Shown: one piece after another, positions 33,472 through 45,866 of the stretch
How positions within the stretch are numbered: position 1 is the first letter of the stretch
Layout of the letters: the number at the start of each line of letters is the position of its first letter
NCBI GenBank assembly: GCA_002104935.1
Contig: MCGT01000024.1
Span: 186,001-250,000 of the forward strand
Origin: Hesseltinella vesiculosa
Lineage: Eukaryota; Mucoromycota; Mucoromycetes; Mucorales; Cunninghamellaceae
Reading direction: 5' to 3'
Length of the DNA stretch: 64,000 nucleotides
The notes under the pieces: generated by a model
Told to the model about the DNA's origin: nothing
Database searches by the model: none
What the model saw: only the letters and a program-made list of their open reading frames with translations
Made by a program: the position numbers and the translations under genes

Positions 33472-36257
33472 CTAGCCAGCAGTAGCAGTCGGGGGCATAG
33501 AGATAATGGTGAAATCATCAGGACGGACAAAGATGCCACGATGAGGGTCAGTATGAAAATATTGCACGCCTAGGACCGAGCCATTGTTCCGGCCTAGTCT
33601 TGATTCAAGTTCCAGGCCGATCCAGGTGCCATTGGCAAAGGTGACAGGGCCGACGAATTGGATGGTGCCAAAGGTGGGCAAAGGGCGGCGCCGTAGCTGT
33701 ACACGAGCTCCAATGACGGGTGTGACCATGGCTTGGGTGTGGGAGGCCATGGTTGGCATGGACAAGCTGGAAGACAGAGGTGGGGGCTGAGTTGGAGCAG
33801 TTGTGTTAGCATTGGATGAAGATGGGTGGTGGCCAAAGGTCCATTTCATAGGCGAGAGCGTACGTTTCTTTTTCTTTTTTTCCGCCTCTGGAGGCTGGAG
33901 GCCAGCAATGGCTGGAGATTTTACTCGGGTTGGCGCATCGGTTGGCAACTGAAAGGTCAACTTATTGCCAGAAGAGCAGGCAGTGGTAGGGGCAACGGAA
34001 GGTGATTTGACACGGGGTGCTGTTGGTTTATGGGGGGTGTCCACAGGCACCAACGGTTCCACAGGCAACAGGGCATCCAAAAACAGGATGTCGTCCCATT
34101 TACTGGCGACTGAAGAGGAAATCGAGGCAGCAGAGGATTGTAAGCGAGCTTCGGTTTCCATGGAGAGAAGATGGATCAGCGGCTGGGTCGACATGGCATT
34201 GATGGTGTTGCAGTTGACGTAGCCTTTGGATGGGTCGGACCGGGGTGATACAATGGATGAATGGAAGAGGGCCGAGCTAGCGGATTGTGAACGAGGGCGC
34301 GTGACTACGTTGGTGATGGAGGTGGTCTGGCTGCTCAAAGTGCGTCGGAGACCCAATGTTTCCCTTCGCTTTGACGAAGTATACGGCTGTCCGGGAGATG
34401 GTCGACTTTTGCGAGCTCGCTTTGGGCGAAAGGTAAACAACGACAGCAGGTCAGAATCGAATGGTTTTGACAGGGTTCGATAAGGTACCCCAATATCTGG
34501 AAATGAAAATGGATAGGAGGTCAATGCCGAGATTTTTTTTTTTTTTTGTTACCATCCGAGAGAGAGCGCAGCACAGACTTTTCAATATTGCGAAAACCGC
34601 CGACGGACTTGACGCTGAGCCAGCGGCGGGCAAGATATTCGGCACATTTGGACCGGGCGCTCAACAAAACATCATCGAGAGCGAGGTTTTTGACGGTTTC
34701 TTGACGACCAATAAGGTCTTTGACAACACCTTGGTAGATGATACCGGCGTTGGCATCTTGGATCCCTTCGTCCAGAACATGGCGAAGTAAAAAGTCCAAA
34801 AAGTCGATGGAGAAACCACAGCCGACGCCATCGACACAGGAGACCAGGATTGGGTATTCGACGCAATAAAAATCAAAATGGTTGGAGACCATGGAGACGG
34901 TGGAGTGCAGCAGTGGGTGGAGGAGATCAAGAGTGGGTAAGGACCAGGTAGGGATATGGTCGGCACTGCGAAGTTGGCTCAGGCTGAGGTGCAAGGCATG
35001 GAGTACATGGATGGCGTTGTGTTTGGTGACATTTTGGTGGGCAGCTTCAGCGATTTCATGAATCAGGGTGGACCGAGGCTCATGGTCGGTATTGGTGATG
35101 GTGGCAGAACAGTCGAGGGTTTTCAGTAGCGAGGCACCCGAGGGAAGAAAGGCATGGACCAGCAGAGCAAAAGGCTTTTGTGACCAGAGGTGATTGATGG
35201 CAGGCACCGGGTCGGTGTAGAGATGTAACAATGTAGCCCGTAGGGCCCCTTGATCATGGCGGCGAGTGTCTGCAAAGGCCAGCATGGCTGGCAGCAGCAG
35301 GGCACATTCATGGCATGTGCATTTGAAGTGATGGCATTCCGAAGCAAGCGTGGATAAGACCATGGCACCCATGGTGGCATGACTTTCGCCCAGGTAGTCG
35401 GCAGCAAAGAAGGCGAGCAGGAGGGTGCGGACGGTATGTTTGCGCAGAGTAGACCGGTACAGCTTGGAAGTGGTAGAGAAGGACAAGGGGACGGTCCAAT
35501 TTGGTAGAGGTGGGACAGTCATCTGATCGGTGTAGAGGTACGCCAGCAGCAGCTGCATGACCTCGGGTGTGAAGAATGGGTCGGTCAAATGCAGCACAGG
35601 GGTGTGACTTTCGCAAAAGCCCGAGCAGAACATGGCGTAAAAATAAGTGGATTGGCACGCCAAGAGGCAGCGATGGGCGGGGAATGTGGTGGTGATGGCG
35701 ACATCGACGGAGGCACGGTCATTGGGCACGACCAATTCAATATCGCAAGCCTGCTGGTCGTCCAGCAAGCGGTTCAAATCTTGCTGAAGCTGCCGTACGT
35801 TTGGATCCAACACCGTGTGTTGAGGGGTGGGGAGCGGAGGAGAGGCTGCAGCAAAAGGTAGCAAGGTGACGCCAAGTTGTTGTTGCCATTGGTCTAATTC
35901 CAGCTGGACCTTTGCGGGTAATTCGGTCGGAACAGTCGCCGTGTACCAATAGTCAATGAGTAAGCGGAACAGGTCTGCGTCCATGTCCAAAAAAAAGGTG
36001 GAAGGTGCATTGGCAGTGTCAAGCTGAGGAAATGCATGTTGGCGTAATGCTAAAGGACATCGGCTTGAAATAATAGCTAGCAAAAAAAAAAAAAAAACAA
36101 CGTCGGCGAGGTGTTTCAAGAAAAATGCATAGTTACGCTTATGTAGCCAAAAGTCGTTGTGGGGTAACTTGCAGCATACATCAGCCAGATATTCCTGAGG
36201 GTGATCAACCAACTTCTTCAAACAAGAGATAAATGATGAAGCAGGTTTCTCAAACAT
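33472..36257 (-). CDS. BTB/POZ protein with C-terminal CAP-Gly domain
   Basis: A 909-aa protein in two exons (36257-34553, 34496-33472). An N-terminal BTB-like half (about 25-110) is followed by a clear BTB/POZ fold at about 170-265 (CDIELVV, FPAHRCLLACQSTYFYAMF, VMQLLLAYLYTDQM). Next come a long helical BACK-like region, a Ser/Pro/basic linker and, in the last 80 residues, a CAP-Gly domain (FGTIQFVGPVTFANGTWIGL, then NNGSVLGVQYF). BTB proteins dimerise or serve as CUL3 adaptors; CAP-Gly binds EEY-type tails of tubulin or EB1. The combination suggests a microtubule-linked adaptor, an inference. The ATG at 36257 is preferred because an upstream in-frame ATG (36428) would add a poly-Lys/hydrophobic stretch that looks untranslated. 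A poly-T run at about 36081-36095 is read through as a Phe-rich stretch and could instead be part of an intron. Confidence 0.85.
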
Positions 36258-36844
36258 GAACTTTTTTAAATGGCACAAAAAATAAAAAAATATGTTAAAA
36301 AGGGGAAAGGAAAGGAGAGCCTTTTTTTTTTTTTTTTTTGGAAAATGGAGTGCTGAGAAATTCCTTGCACTAACCGAGGCACTGGGGGATTCTTTTCCGT
36401 TTTTGCAGGATAGCGTTTTATGATACATTTTACCCGGTTTTATATTTTACCGAGGTTCTTTCTTTGCGCGATAGCATGAATGTTTCTTACTAGTTTTTCA
36501 ACACAACAGCACACCAAGCTTCCATGTTCCTGGATGACCACTCATAAAGCATTTCCCTGGTATTGACGTATGGTTACACAGGGTGACCTGTCTCTTGTCC
36601 TTCCCAGCACAAAGGGGACTCGCCCCTAGGCGTTGATTCATTCCTTATCTTGATTTCCTATTGGCGAGCATTTCATTTCAACATCATTCATTTGATTGTG
36701 CCAAGCGACAGGGCTGTGGTTTTAGGCTTGCATTGAAACACGTGACCAGACGTACAATTAAAATGAAAAAAAATCCGGGTCCGCTTTTTTTTTTTTTCTC
36801 CTCGTTTCTTTTCTGCACATTACAATATCCATGGATTAGTCATT
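36258..36844. other. Divergent intergenic region, BTB-CAP-Gly and FAS1 genes
   Basis: 587 bp between opposite start codons. Poly-T runs at 36321-36339 and 36786-36798. No further gene or clear promoter element. Confidence 0.5.
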
Positions 36845-39461
36845 ATGAAATTTCCTCTACTGCTCTTAATATATCCTTTGCTACCGGTGTTTGGGTACAA
36901 GACAATCATTGATGTCTTGTCTGAAGACGAGCGCTTCCACACCCTTGTCACTCATCTTCAACACACTCGCCTCGTTCCCTTTATCAACAATCTCACTACA
37001 GCTACCTTTTTTGCTCCTGACAACCACGCATTCGAAATCTTCAATGGTGACATTGATAAGAACACCCTTCTCTATCATTTAGTTCCATTCACTTTTCAAA
37101 CCCAAGACTTTTATCATGGTCAACTCTTATCTTCTCTTTACGAACGCCCAAACGTCCTTGGCTCCAACGAAAACGACATTGGCCAACGCATCAAGGTCAC
37201 AAAGGAAGGAAAACAATCCCAAGGCCGCAGCAAAGTCTTTATCAACCAAGCCCAAATCATCACTCAAGACATTCCCGTCAACAACCATACCTTTATCCAA
37301 GCCATCGACCAGCTGTTGACCCCACCACCCATGCTAGGTAAAAAAAAAAAAAAAAAAATAGGGGAACAACCTCTCTGAATAGTTTACCTACATTTATATT
37401 TCTCATAGATACCTTCTTACCTACATATCCCCTCCTTGATAGCCTCTTGAAACAAGCCGATGTGAATGCCCTCTTGCAACAAGAAGCGCCTTTCACCGTG
37501 TTTTTATCCCAGGCCGATCCTTTGCATGCTTTCAACAACATTGAAGCCAACTACATGACCTCCACTTTTGGCAAAAAGGATCTTCAGCGCTATCTCAACT
37601 ACCTCATCATCGAAGGCTTTCCCACTTTTGCCGATGGTCTCCAGCCTGGTTTGGAAAAAGGTAGGACAACAGTGCCTTTTTCGCGCTTTACCTACTCACT
37701 TTTTATTTTAGTGAAAACTCGCAATGGTGAAACACTTCTCCTGGAAACGAAACAGGATGGGTCAAAGTCGATCAATGGCATACCAATTATCCAACAAGAC
37801 ATCTTGGCAGCCAATGGTAGAAACTAAAAAACGATCCCTTGGCATAAATCTCACATGACCTATTTTTTTTTCCAGGTGTTGTGCATGAATTAGGAGACCT
37901 ACCGATCCCCGCCAGCCTCAACTTTGATGCCCGAAAATACATGTACGGTCTGAATACCACCAAGTTTGTCGATCTCTTGGACCGATACGGCTTGTCATCC
38001 TACCTTGATGCCTCCCCTCATCATTATACGTTCCTTGCACCGGAAAATGCAGTGATTGACGAAAACGAAATTCCAAATCATGACAAACGTGCTTGGCTCA
38101 GTTACCACATTGCCAATGGGTCTTGGACACCAGACCAATTTTATGATGGCATGATGCTCGACGCTGAATATATCCCTGGCAATCTCGGTCCGGACGTGCA
38201 CCAAAAAATCCCCATCTTTGTTGACGAAGAAGACATTCTCAACTCGAAACCGAGCCTGTCCATTCGCTTTGGCCGCGCCCGTGCATTGGCAAACAATGGT
38301 AAGTCCCCGAGGAGATGGCACTTGGAAAGAAAAAGCTCATTGGACGGCTGTTTAACTTTCTGCATAGTGAGTATTCATGGTAATGTGATTTACCAAGTGT
38401 CAGATACATTGGCTGTGCCAGGCGACCTGTTATCTCAGCTGGTGGTAGACTTGGACCTGTCGACATTCATTGCCACCTTGTATGTTTCTGGCCTGGCCGA
38501 CGACCTTCAACACCACCATGGCATCACCCTGTTTGTACCCACCAACACAGCATTTCAGCGCCTGGGCCTCTTGACCAAGTTCCTCGTGCACCCTGCCGGC
38601 AAGTCCCAGTTGAAAACGATCCTTCGCTACCACGTCGTGCAGCAGCTGTTGTACTATGACGATATGTTACACCGCGTCTATGAAGTGCCAACGCTCGCAA
38701 ATGACACACTCCTGCGCACTCGGCCTACTGGCGACAAATCACGAATCTTGATCGGCCCTCCCGACGGCAACGACAGCGAAGCTGGGGCCATCGTGCAGGA
38801 CCCCACGGAAGGGAGCAACAATATCCTCATGGCCAACGGCGTTGTGCACAAAGTCGAACAAGTCCAGATCCCTGCCCAAGTCAAGATCTCCAACTATGAC
38901 TTATTGGTCGGCATGGGCGCCACCACCATGCTCAAGGTGCTAGAGAAAGCCAACCTGACCGAAACCCTCAACCGCAGCGACACTGTCGTTCTCGTTCCGA
39001 CCGACCGCGCCTTTGCTCGCGTCGACCTCACTGCCCTCTTCAACGACCCTGTCCAGCTCGATCGTGTCGCCCGCTTCCACTTTCTCCAATCCCCTTGGCA
39101 AACCGACGTCTCGCTCTGGCAAGCTGACTATGATACATTGCTGTCAAACAAGGACAAGGTTATCATCAAGCAACAAGGCAATGATCACGACAACCTTGTG
39201 GTCACTGTCAAGGACAAGGAAAGCATGATGGCTGAGATCACTGGCCTGGGCAGGGTGACTGCCGGCCGAGGTGGTGTCCTTGAAATCAACGCCGTTCTCA
39301 TTCCGATCCATCGAGGCATTTTTGGTTTGCCGTTTATCTGGTCCATTGTCGTTCTGATCGTCATCCTTTCCATATCATCTTCCATCCTCGGGGTGGTTGG
39401 CTTCATTGGCTACAAGATCTACACCCGCCGCCGCTTGGGCTATCGTGCCATTGGCTCCTGA
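36845..39461 (+). CDS. Multi-FAS1 (fasciclin) domain membrane protein
   Basis: A 788-aa secretory-pathway membrane protein in five exons: 36845-37337, 37409-37660, 37712-37816, 37876-38298, 38368-39461. It has a signal peptide (MKFPLLLLIYPLLPVFG), then about four fasciclin-like repeats (conserved phrases FFAPDNHAFE, YTFLAPENAV, ITLFVPTNTAFQRLG, VVLVPTDRAFARVD), and a single C-terminal transmembrane helix (WSIVVLIVILSISSSILGVV) with a short basic cytosolic tail. There are several N-glycosylation sequons. The layout resembles yeast YLR001C, a vacuolar or ER FAS1 protein of unknown function. Probable role in cell-surface or vacuolar adhesion; specific function unknown. Confidence 0.9.
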
Positions 39462-39715
39462 AGCATGCCCCTTTACTACCACCACCTGTCCTCTTTCCTC
39501 TTCACTCCTTTATACCAATATATCAAATGAATTAAAAAAAAATATAGTACCAAATGTTTAGTCATCATCGACCATTCTCAAGGCAGTGGCCCTGATGTCG
39601 ATCCACCCGTTCAAAGATGCTGCCTTTTTCATGTCCGCGGTTTCTCCGTGTCCTTCGTTTGAACTGATCGGTCCGCACGGCGGAATGTGATTTATTCTTT
39701 ATTCGTAGGGTGGGT
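39462..39715. other. Convergent intergenic region
   Basis: 254 bp between the converging FAS1 and beta-propeller genes; should hold both 3' ends. No gene. Confidence 0.5.
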
Positions 39716-41666
39716 CTATTCTTCTTCTTCTTCTTCTTCTTCTTCTTCTTCCTTGTACTCGGCAGCAGAGATTGTGCCTTTTTGGTCAGCAAGGTAGCTG
39801 TCGGTAAGCATTTGGGCGGCCATGGCGCTGAAAACGCGATTGATCATCAAGATTTCGTTGGTTTCTTCGCTGGCAATGAGCAATCGACCGTAACCGTCAA
39901 AGGCCAAGCCAGAAGGAGTGAAGCAGCCATAGCCAGTGCATGGGTCAACTTGCTGGATGAGAATGTCATTGTCCTTGTCGGGGCGGGGCAGGTGACCAAG
40001 GTCGTCAAAGGGAAGACGCATGACGCTGTGACCAGTGTTTTCACCTGTGGGACCACGGTTGGCAAGGAATGGCGTGTCGGTCCAGTTACAGGGCATGCCG
40101 ACAGAGGTACCCATGGTGCTGGGGTTACCCATGGAGCAGCCGACACCTTTGTAGAAAAGCAAGCCTGCGGTTTCAAGGCCAGGGTTCAGGGTGATGGAAG
40201 GCAGTTGGTTGTTATCGGCCTTTTTGCAATATTCATTCATGTCTTGGTCGGCTACCTTGTAGGAAGGGTGACCCTGTTAAAGAATGGTTAGCCAAAAAAA
40301 AAAAAAAAAAAAAAACCGCTGGGCGTGTTCTTTGTTTTATAAATTACCTTTTGACGGTTGACACCGCTGCCCAAGTCACCCTTACCACTTCGGAGACTGC
40401 TCTGAGTATAATAGTCATCCATGTCAAGACCAGTGTAGCAGTTGGGGAAACCATAGCGAGCCAAAGGTATTTCGTACAAGTTCAGTTCATCAGCAGATTG
40501 GATGGGTTCTTAAAAACGAGAAGAAAACTTAGCCAAAAAAAAAAAAAAAAAAAAAAGGACGATTACCTCCCGCAAAGTCGGCACTTTGAACAACGTCAAA
40601 AGATTGGTCCATGCCCCACAAACGGGCTTGGGTGTCGAAAGCCATGAAACCATGAGTATTGGCACCATAAGCATGGACCTGGCGTGGATAAAAAAAAGTT
40701 GAGAGTGGAAGGTGAGGTGGAAGGGGTGACGCTTACGGAACCATCAGTGTCATAATCAAAGCCTTCCTTGGGGATTGACCGGAAATTAAATTTCTTGATC
40801 AAGGCATCTTCTTGCTCCAGAATCGAATCGAGTTCACTGTTGGTGTCGGAGGCTACGGTGGGCATGTCACCCGATCTTGGCACGTAGGCTTGACCAAAGG
40901 GGTCGATGGCAATGTCGGGACGGGCTTCATCGTTTTCGGGGTTGATGTTGTCTAAGACCACGCGCCCATTTTCAAGGCGAGAGTGCTGGCCATCCGAGTA
41001 AGGGAATTGGAACACACGGTTGTTAGTGGAAATGTACAAAAAGTCTCTGTCCAAAGCCAGGCCATGGCCGAGCTTGTAGAGAGGACGTTCTTCCTGGTCT
41101 TCGTCATCCATTTCTTCGTCGCCGCCCTTCTTCTTGACGCTCATCGAGGCAGCGTGCAATTGATCGGAGGAGGTGCTGAGGATGACTTTGGTTTCTACAT
41201 TACCGCACCTGTCCATGCGCATAGAGTAGACCGATTCGTCGCCGGACATGATCAGCAAGTGGTTGACTCGGTCCATGATCATCTTGCCGGGCTTTTCGAT
41301 GCTGTTGCTCAAGACGACAGCGTCGAATCCTTCCAAGAGTTGCAAAGCTTGCGCAGGTTCCAGATACATGTCAGGCTTGCACAAGGGCTGGTCTTCCTTG
41401 TGTGACAAGACCATAGGCAGATCGGCAGCGGAATCGGGCACCAGCATGTTTGTGGAGCCAATGCGGATACCGCCTACTTTTTGATCTTCTTTCAGCTGAG
41501 CAGCTTCCAGTCGTTGTTCTTCCTTTTCTCTTTTTTCTTCTGCTTTTTCATCATCTTCTTCTTCTTCCTCGTCCTTGTCCTTTTTGCCAAATGGGCGCCC
41601 ATGCACCAGCAGAGTGAACAGGGCAAACCATAACGCCAAAATAAAAATCGAGCGCTTGTATTGCAT
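39716..41666 (-). CDS. Glucose/sorbosone dehydrogenase-like beta-propeller, membrane-anchored
   Basis: A 586-aa protein in four exons: 41666-40737, 40678-40567, 40508-40348, 40273-39716. The N-terminus is a signal-anchor helix (SIFILALWFALFTLLVHG), followed by a strongly acidic/basic charged segment (residues about 27-60). Repeated blade-like motif phrases (LGHGLALDRDFLYISTNNRV, CFTPSGLAFDGYGRLLIASE) fit a PQQ/GSDH-type six-bladed propeller with conserved cysteines (NCYTGLDM, VDPCTGYGC). The protein ends in about eleven glutamates encoded by a (CTT)n microsatellite at 39721-39750, likely to vary in length. Cofactor and substrate cannot be told from sequence; many fungal members are extracellular oxidoreductases or enzymatically silent. 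Confidence 0.8.
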
Positions 41667-42124
41667 TTCACGCTTCTGTTTTTTTTTTTGAGCTAAAAAA
41701 AAAAGAGAGAGAGGTGCAAGCAAGGCCCTTTGTCCAATCTCGGTATATTAATCTCGGAAAAAAAAATGCCTGGAGAACATCAAACAAAGTTACAGAAGGC
41801 CTCAATTATCCTTCCTCTTTTTTTTTTTTTTTTTTTTTTTTGTTTGTAAACTCATGCTGTCATCCGTCTTCTATCGAAGCTGAGTTTGTTCCAAGCATTT
41901 TAAATAATAAATAATCCATTACCATGTTTGGGGGTCTAAGGCTGCATGGCCAGTATACACCCTGGCGGCTTCTTTCTACTTCATCAAGCTGGTATCTTTT
42001 TACTAACCTTTCGCAACTAGCTGACAGAGTCTCATGCGTTTAGCCGTGGTAGCCTGCCATGAGTCAGTTGTACAAGATGAAGGGGGCTGTGTCGGGAGTG
42101 GTCAATTTTTTTTTTTCGCTTTTT
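41667..42124. other. Intergenic, AT-rich
   Basis: Poly-T run at 41818-41840. No gene. The start likely includes the promoter of the beta-propeller gene. Confidence 0.5.
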
Positions 42125-42360
42125 TTCACCCATTTTTTTTAGCTGGGGAATCGAGGAAGTGAAAAGAAGATGATGAAAAGTTGGCTGGGGAGCTTTGTCC
42201 AATCGATGCGATTTTTTCAGCTCCATCGTCTTTCATTTGCTTCTGCACGTATACCAAATACCACACCGAGCCACTCGCTGAAAATGCTGCACGACTCACA
42301 AACGTTTTTTTTCAGAATGGCCAGGGGACGCCCAGACCATCTGGTCAAAACTTCATCCAC
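42125..42360 (+). repeat. MITE-family fragment, copy 3
   Basis: Contains TTTTTTTTAGCTGGGGAATC, GATGAAAAGTTGGCTGGGGA, TTTTTTCAGCTCCATCGTCT, and then an inner segment. Diverged but co-linear with the arm of the complete element at 12898. Another similar tract (TTTTTTTTCACGCTAGCTTG) lies at about 42640-42665. Confidence 0.5.
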
Positions 42361-42927
42361 TATCGAACCTCCCCATCTACCTCAAATTCTGCATAAAATT
42401 AGTATATTATGGAAACTTTATTGTTTCCATCATTACCTCACTGATAAAGTCGTGGTAAGCCAGTGGTATGCCAAAATGGCAGGAATTTGCCTCGCACGCT
42501 GAATCGAAGCAGCGTGGCGGAATTTGAAAATGACGGGCGGGTTCGTTTTCGTCGTTTTTTTTTCGCTGGTGAAAACAAGCGCATGAACAATCCCATCCGA
42601 CCGACGCGAGTTTTTTAGCAGTATCGATCCATGCTCATGGTTTGTTTTTTTTCACGCTAGCTTGGGGATCCTGCAAGCGATCTGGTAAAAAAAAATAAAA
42701 ATAAAAGCCAGTGCCAAATCATCAAATTGGCTCACTTTTGGATGTAAGCAAATACAATAGGATAGGGTCGAATCATGTTTGAAATAGGATAACTTCTTTG
42801 ACTTGCTGGTAGAGAAAGATGGCCATCAAACGAGCATTTTTGGCTTGGATAGAAAAGGCGCAAGTGCGCCGGTGCTTGAAAATATCTTTTGCTCCTCTTT
42901 TTTTTTTCCTCTCTTAACACAACGATT
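42361..42927. other. Intergenic, repeat-derived
   Basis: Diverged repeat fragments, several poly-T runs, and the probable promoter of the CSN8 gene at the right end. No gene. Confidence 0.4.
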
Positions 42928-43940
42928 ATGATTGAATCCTTTTTAGCCAATCGAGATTATGCAGGTTTACTGCAAGCATGCGAAGACTATGAAATACAGG
43001 TATGCGACTATTCGAACATGAGAGATGGGGGGGGGGAGGGCTACTTTCTTGAGAGCAAACGGCATGAAACGAGGCACGCAAGCATTTTGAACATGACGTT
43101 TATTTCTAGTGGAGCACCGGTGCCGATACATCCATGCCATTGTCGACCATCTACACCGCCTTTTTAGCAGCGTATATTATTACCGATGACCTGTAAGAAA
43201 TGCCACCCAAGAAGGAGGACACAAAGTAAAACTGATGGGCCCCCGCTTTTTTTTTTTTTTTGTTTGCTTGCTTGCATCCATAGCCAAACGACTCGATTTG
43301 TACGAAAGCGAATGTTGGCAACGGCCAGCAATCAAGGCTGGACAATCTCGGAAGAAACCAATCGTATGTGGGAAGTGTGCAAAGCTCTGCTTGTGAGCGA
43401 TCACGCGTGTGCATACGAACTGCTAATGAACAGCGCCAACTGGCGACCTCAGCTTCACCAGCTCGTGGCCGATATCATGGGTAAAAAAAAAAATAAAAAA
43501 AAAAAAACGGCACAGAGATCGTGATAAACGCAAACTAGGCTGATCGATTTTCTTTTTATAGAATCGCTACGAGAACGGATGACCTATACCCTGAGCCAGG
43601 TGTACAGCAACATCAGTTTGAACGATACCATCAAGTATTTTTGTCTGCCAGAAAACGACCTGATTCAAGGTAAGATGCTGCAGTGGGGCTTGCTGTCTTG
43701 ACTCTGCTCTGACTCTCTTGTTTTTTATTGCAACATAGCATTGGAAGCCAAGGGCTGGACCTATGATCAAGGCACACAGCTGTTTGCTCCCAGTCGACAA
43801 GGTAAAGACGAGAGGGGCCATCTATTCCTTGCTCACATCTGCTTTTTACTAAAATCATAGATATCACGCAAAGAACAACTTCGTCATTCACGCAAATTTC
43901 GAATGTTGCTGATATAGTATTACATTTGGACAAGTTTTAA
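42928..43940 (+). CDS. CSN8: COP9 signalosome subunit 8 (CSN8/PSD8/EIF3K domain)
   Basis: Small PCI-type subunit of the COP9 signalosome, which removes NEDD8 from cullins. Six exons (42928-42999, 43110-43192, 43284-43480, 43562-43669, 43739-43801, 43861-43940) give 200 aa, close to the usual CSN8 size. The helical N-terminal part reads MIESFLANRDYAGLLQACED and STIYTAFLAAYIITDDLQTT; the central helix carries RFVRKRMLATA and MWEVCKALL; the C-terminal winged-helix part has ISLNDTIKYFCLPENDLIQA and KGWTYDQGTQLF, a typical PCI ending. Family assignment is by pattern; 26S proteasome Rpn12 or eIF3k are the nearest alternatives, but the length and C-terminus favour CSN8. Confidence 0.8.
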
Positions 43941-43985
43941 TAGACACGGGAATAAAAGTAAAGGGGGATATAAGAATGGGATCCA

Positions 43986-45866
43986 TCAAGTGACAGACAT
44001 GTCGACCGCCAGCCGTTTCATTTCGCCTTTCAGGAACAAGCAGGGTAAAGACCCGATGGCAACGATGAGAGCCGCTGCAATACAAGAGTTTTGCATGTGT
44101 AAGGGAGGTGTTGATTCAGGGCCAGCCCGTAATGCGTCGAGCATCACGGTAAATAAAAAAGCGGTGATGGTACAGGTGGCCGAGATCACACAGTTGCTCA
44201 CACTTTCCGGGACTGGGTACGTCACTGTTTTTTTTACGAAACCAAAATATGGGTCAGGCTGGGGTTATTTTTTCACTTCCATACCTTCGCTGGCAAGTTC
44301 TAAATAGACAGATATGAGCCCATAAGAGAAAAACCCGTTGGCTATGCAAGCAAGGATCACCACGGAGAAGGCGTTGGGTAAAACTTCAATGCAGAAAATA
44401 AAAATGATCAGACGCTCTCCTTTCTTTTCTCGGTCATTCACCCTACTTTGGAATACAACCATGACATAAGAAAAGATGCTCATTGGCGTGAACACCCGGA
44501 TGATCATCACATAATCATTGGATTTGCCCATCCAAAAACCAGTGGCCACTTTTTTTTTTAAAAAAAAAAAGATATAAACGTTGTCAAGAATCTCGGGTTA
44601 TTTGGAAAAAAAAATTACCTGCCCCAACGAACCCAGAGATGAAAAGAATGGCAACGCACAGACCTGCTTGGGCCTCGGTGTAACCAAAAGGAATGATGGC
44701 TTCCATAATGATGGCTGAATAACAAAGAGCCATGCCAATGGCAGTCGAGGACAAAATCAGCAGCCAAATGAACTCCTTATTTTGGAATAAATTCTTGATC
44801 CCTGCCCACACATTCAGACGTTCCTGCGTGGCGCTGACGCTTGGCGAGAACTTGGGCTTGCTTGGAATAAAGGGGATGACGGCAGCTGCAACGGTGCCAA
44901 CGATCGCAATCACTAGTAGCTTGACATCTGTCAGGGCAATTATCTTGGCTTGTAAAAACTTACCATGAAAGGCACATGATCAGGTGTGAAAGCCAACCGA
45001 GGAATCACCAGCACAGCGATGGCAGGGCCAATGGCAACATCTACGGGTGATGAAGGAAAAAATAAGCATATCGAACGTTTTTTTTTACAGATTCTTACTG
45101 GAAAGTGTGTTTGAGATGCCTCTTAATTTAGGTGGGAACCAGACAGCAGCAAGCTAACACATGTGCATTAATGAAAATGAATAAAAAACGCCATCAGGTT
45201 GCTCGATTTGTAATTTTTTTTGTTTTACCTTGGTCGCGATGCTTTTGTTAGGAAAAGGAAAGAAAAACATCAAGTGAGGCTGACGGCTGGGATGCGTTTT
45301 TTTTTTCTGGTGACTTACTTTGTTGTCATTGGGCCAGCAATCCCAGCAAAGGCATGACCGAGCATGACCAAGGTGTAGCGATAGTCCGGGGCAACGAACA
45401 CAGCCATGAAGCGAATCCAGCAGCCAGTCATGTTGATCAAGGCAGCTATTAGGAGGGTGGTTTTGATACCAAAGCGTTCATAGGCCCATGCGGTCGGGAT
45501 GGAGACGATGGTGTTGATGATGGCTGACGCATTTGCTAACCAATTTAAAATGGGGAGACTGACATGGAGCCAGATGGAGGTGGCTTCGGGAGCGCTGGAG
45601 GCGGTCAGCCAGGTGAGATTGACGGCGGCGTTTAAAATCATGACGGCTGCCTGGACGACCCAGGCCTGCCAGCTTGCATGCACAGGGTCGTGGTCGATCT
45701 GGTTCAATCGATCGTCCTGTAAAATAGTGTGGTTTTTTTCCCCATCCATCCGAGGAGAGTGGTCCACCAGGGTGCTGACAAACGTGGAACGTGACTCGGG
45801 AGACATGTCAGCACAGCCATGCTCAAGTCGCGCCCATGGCTCGGGCATGCTCGTTTGATGTTGCAT
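43986..45866 (-). CDS. Major facilitator transporter, SLC49 (FLVCR/DIRC2-like)
   Basis: A 498-aa, about 12-helix transporter in seven exons: 45866-45319, 45241-45229, 45153-45099, 45040-44964, 44919-44619, 44548-44285, 44224-43986. SLC49-like features are the first helices (NLTWLTASSAPEATSIWLHV, SIPTAWAYERFGIKTTLLI), the segment around PMTTNIATKLAAVWFPPKLR, the phrase IPFIPSKP and the late TYPVPESVS motif. SLC49 members move heme, choline or ethanolamine, or pyridoxine; the substrate here is unknown. The second exon is a 13-nt micro-exon encoding part of NIATK, supported by perfect phase and by the family motif. The cytosolic N-tail is acidic. Confidence 0.85.

Noticed and set aside
36258..36428. 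Extended N-terminus of the BTB-CAP-Gly protein from ATG 36428
   Set aside because: Would encode a poly-Lys run and a Phe-rich stretch from homopolymers; more likely 5' untranslated.
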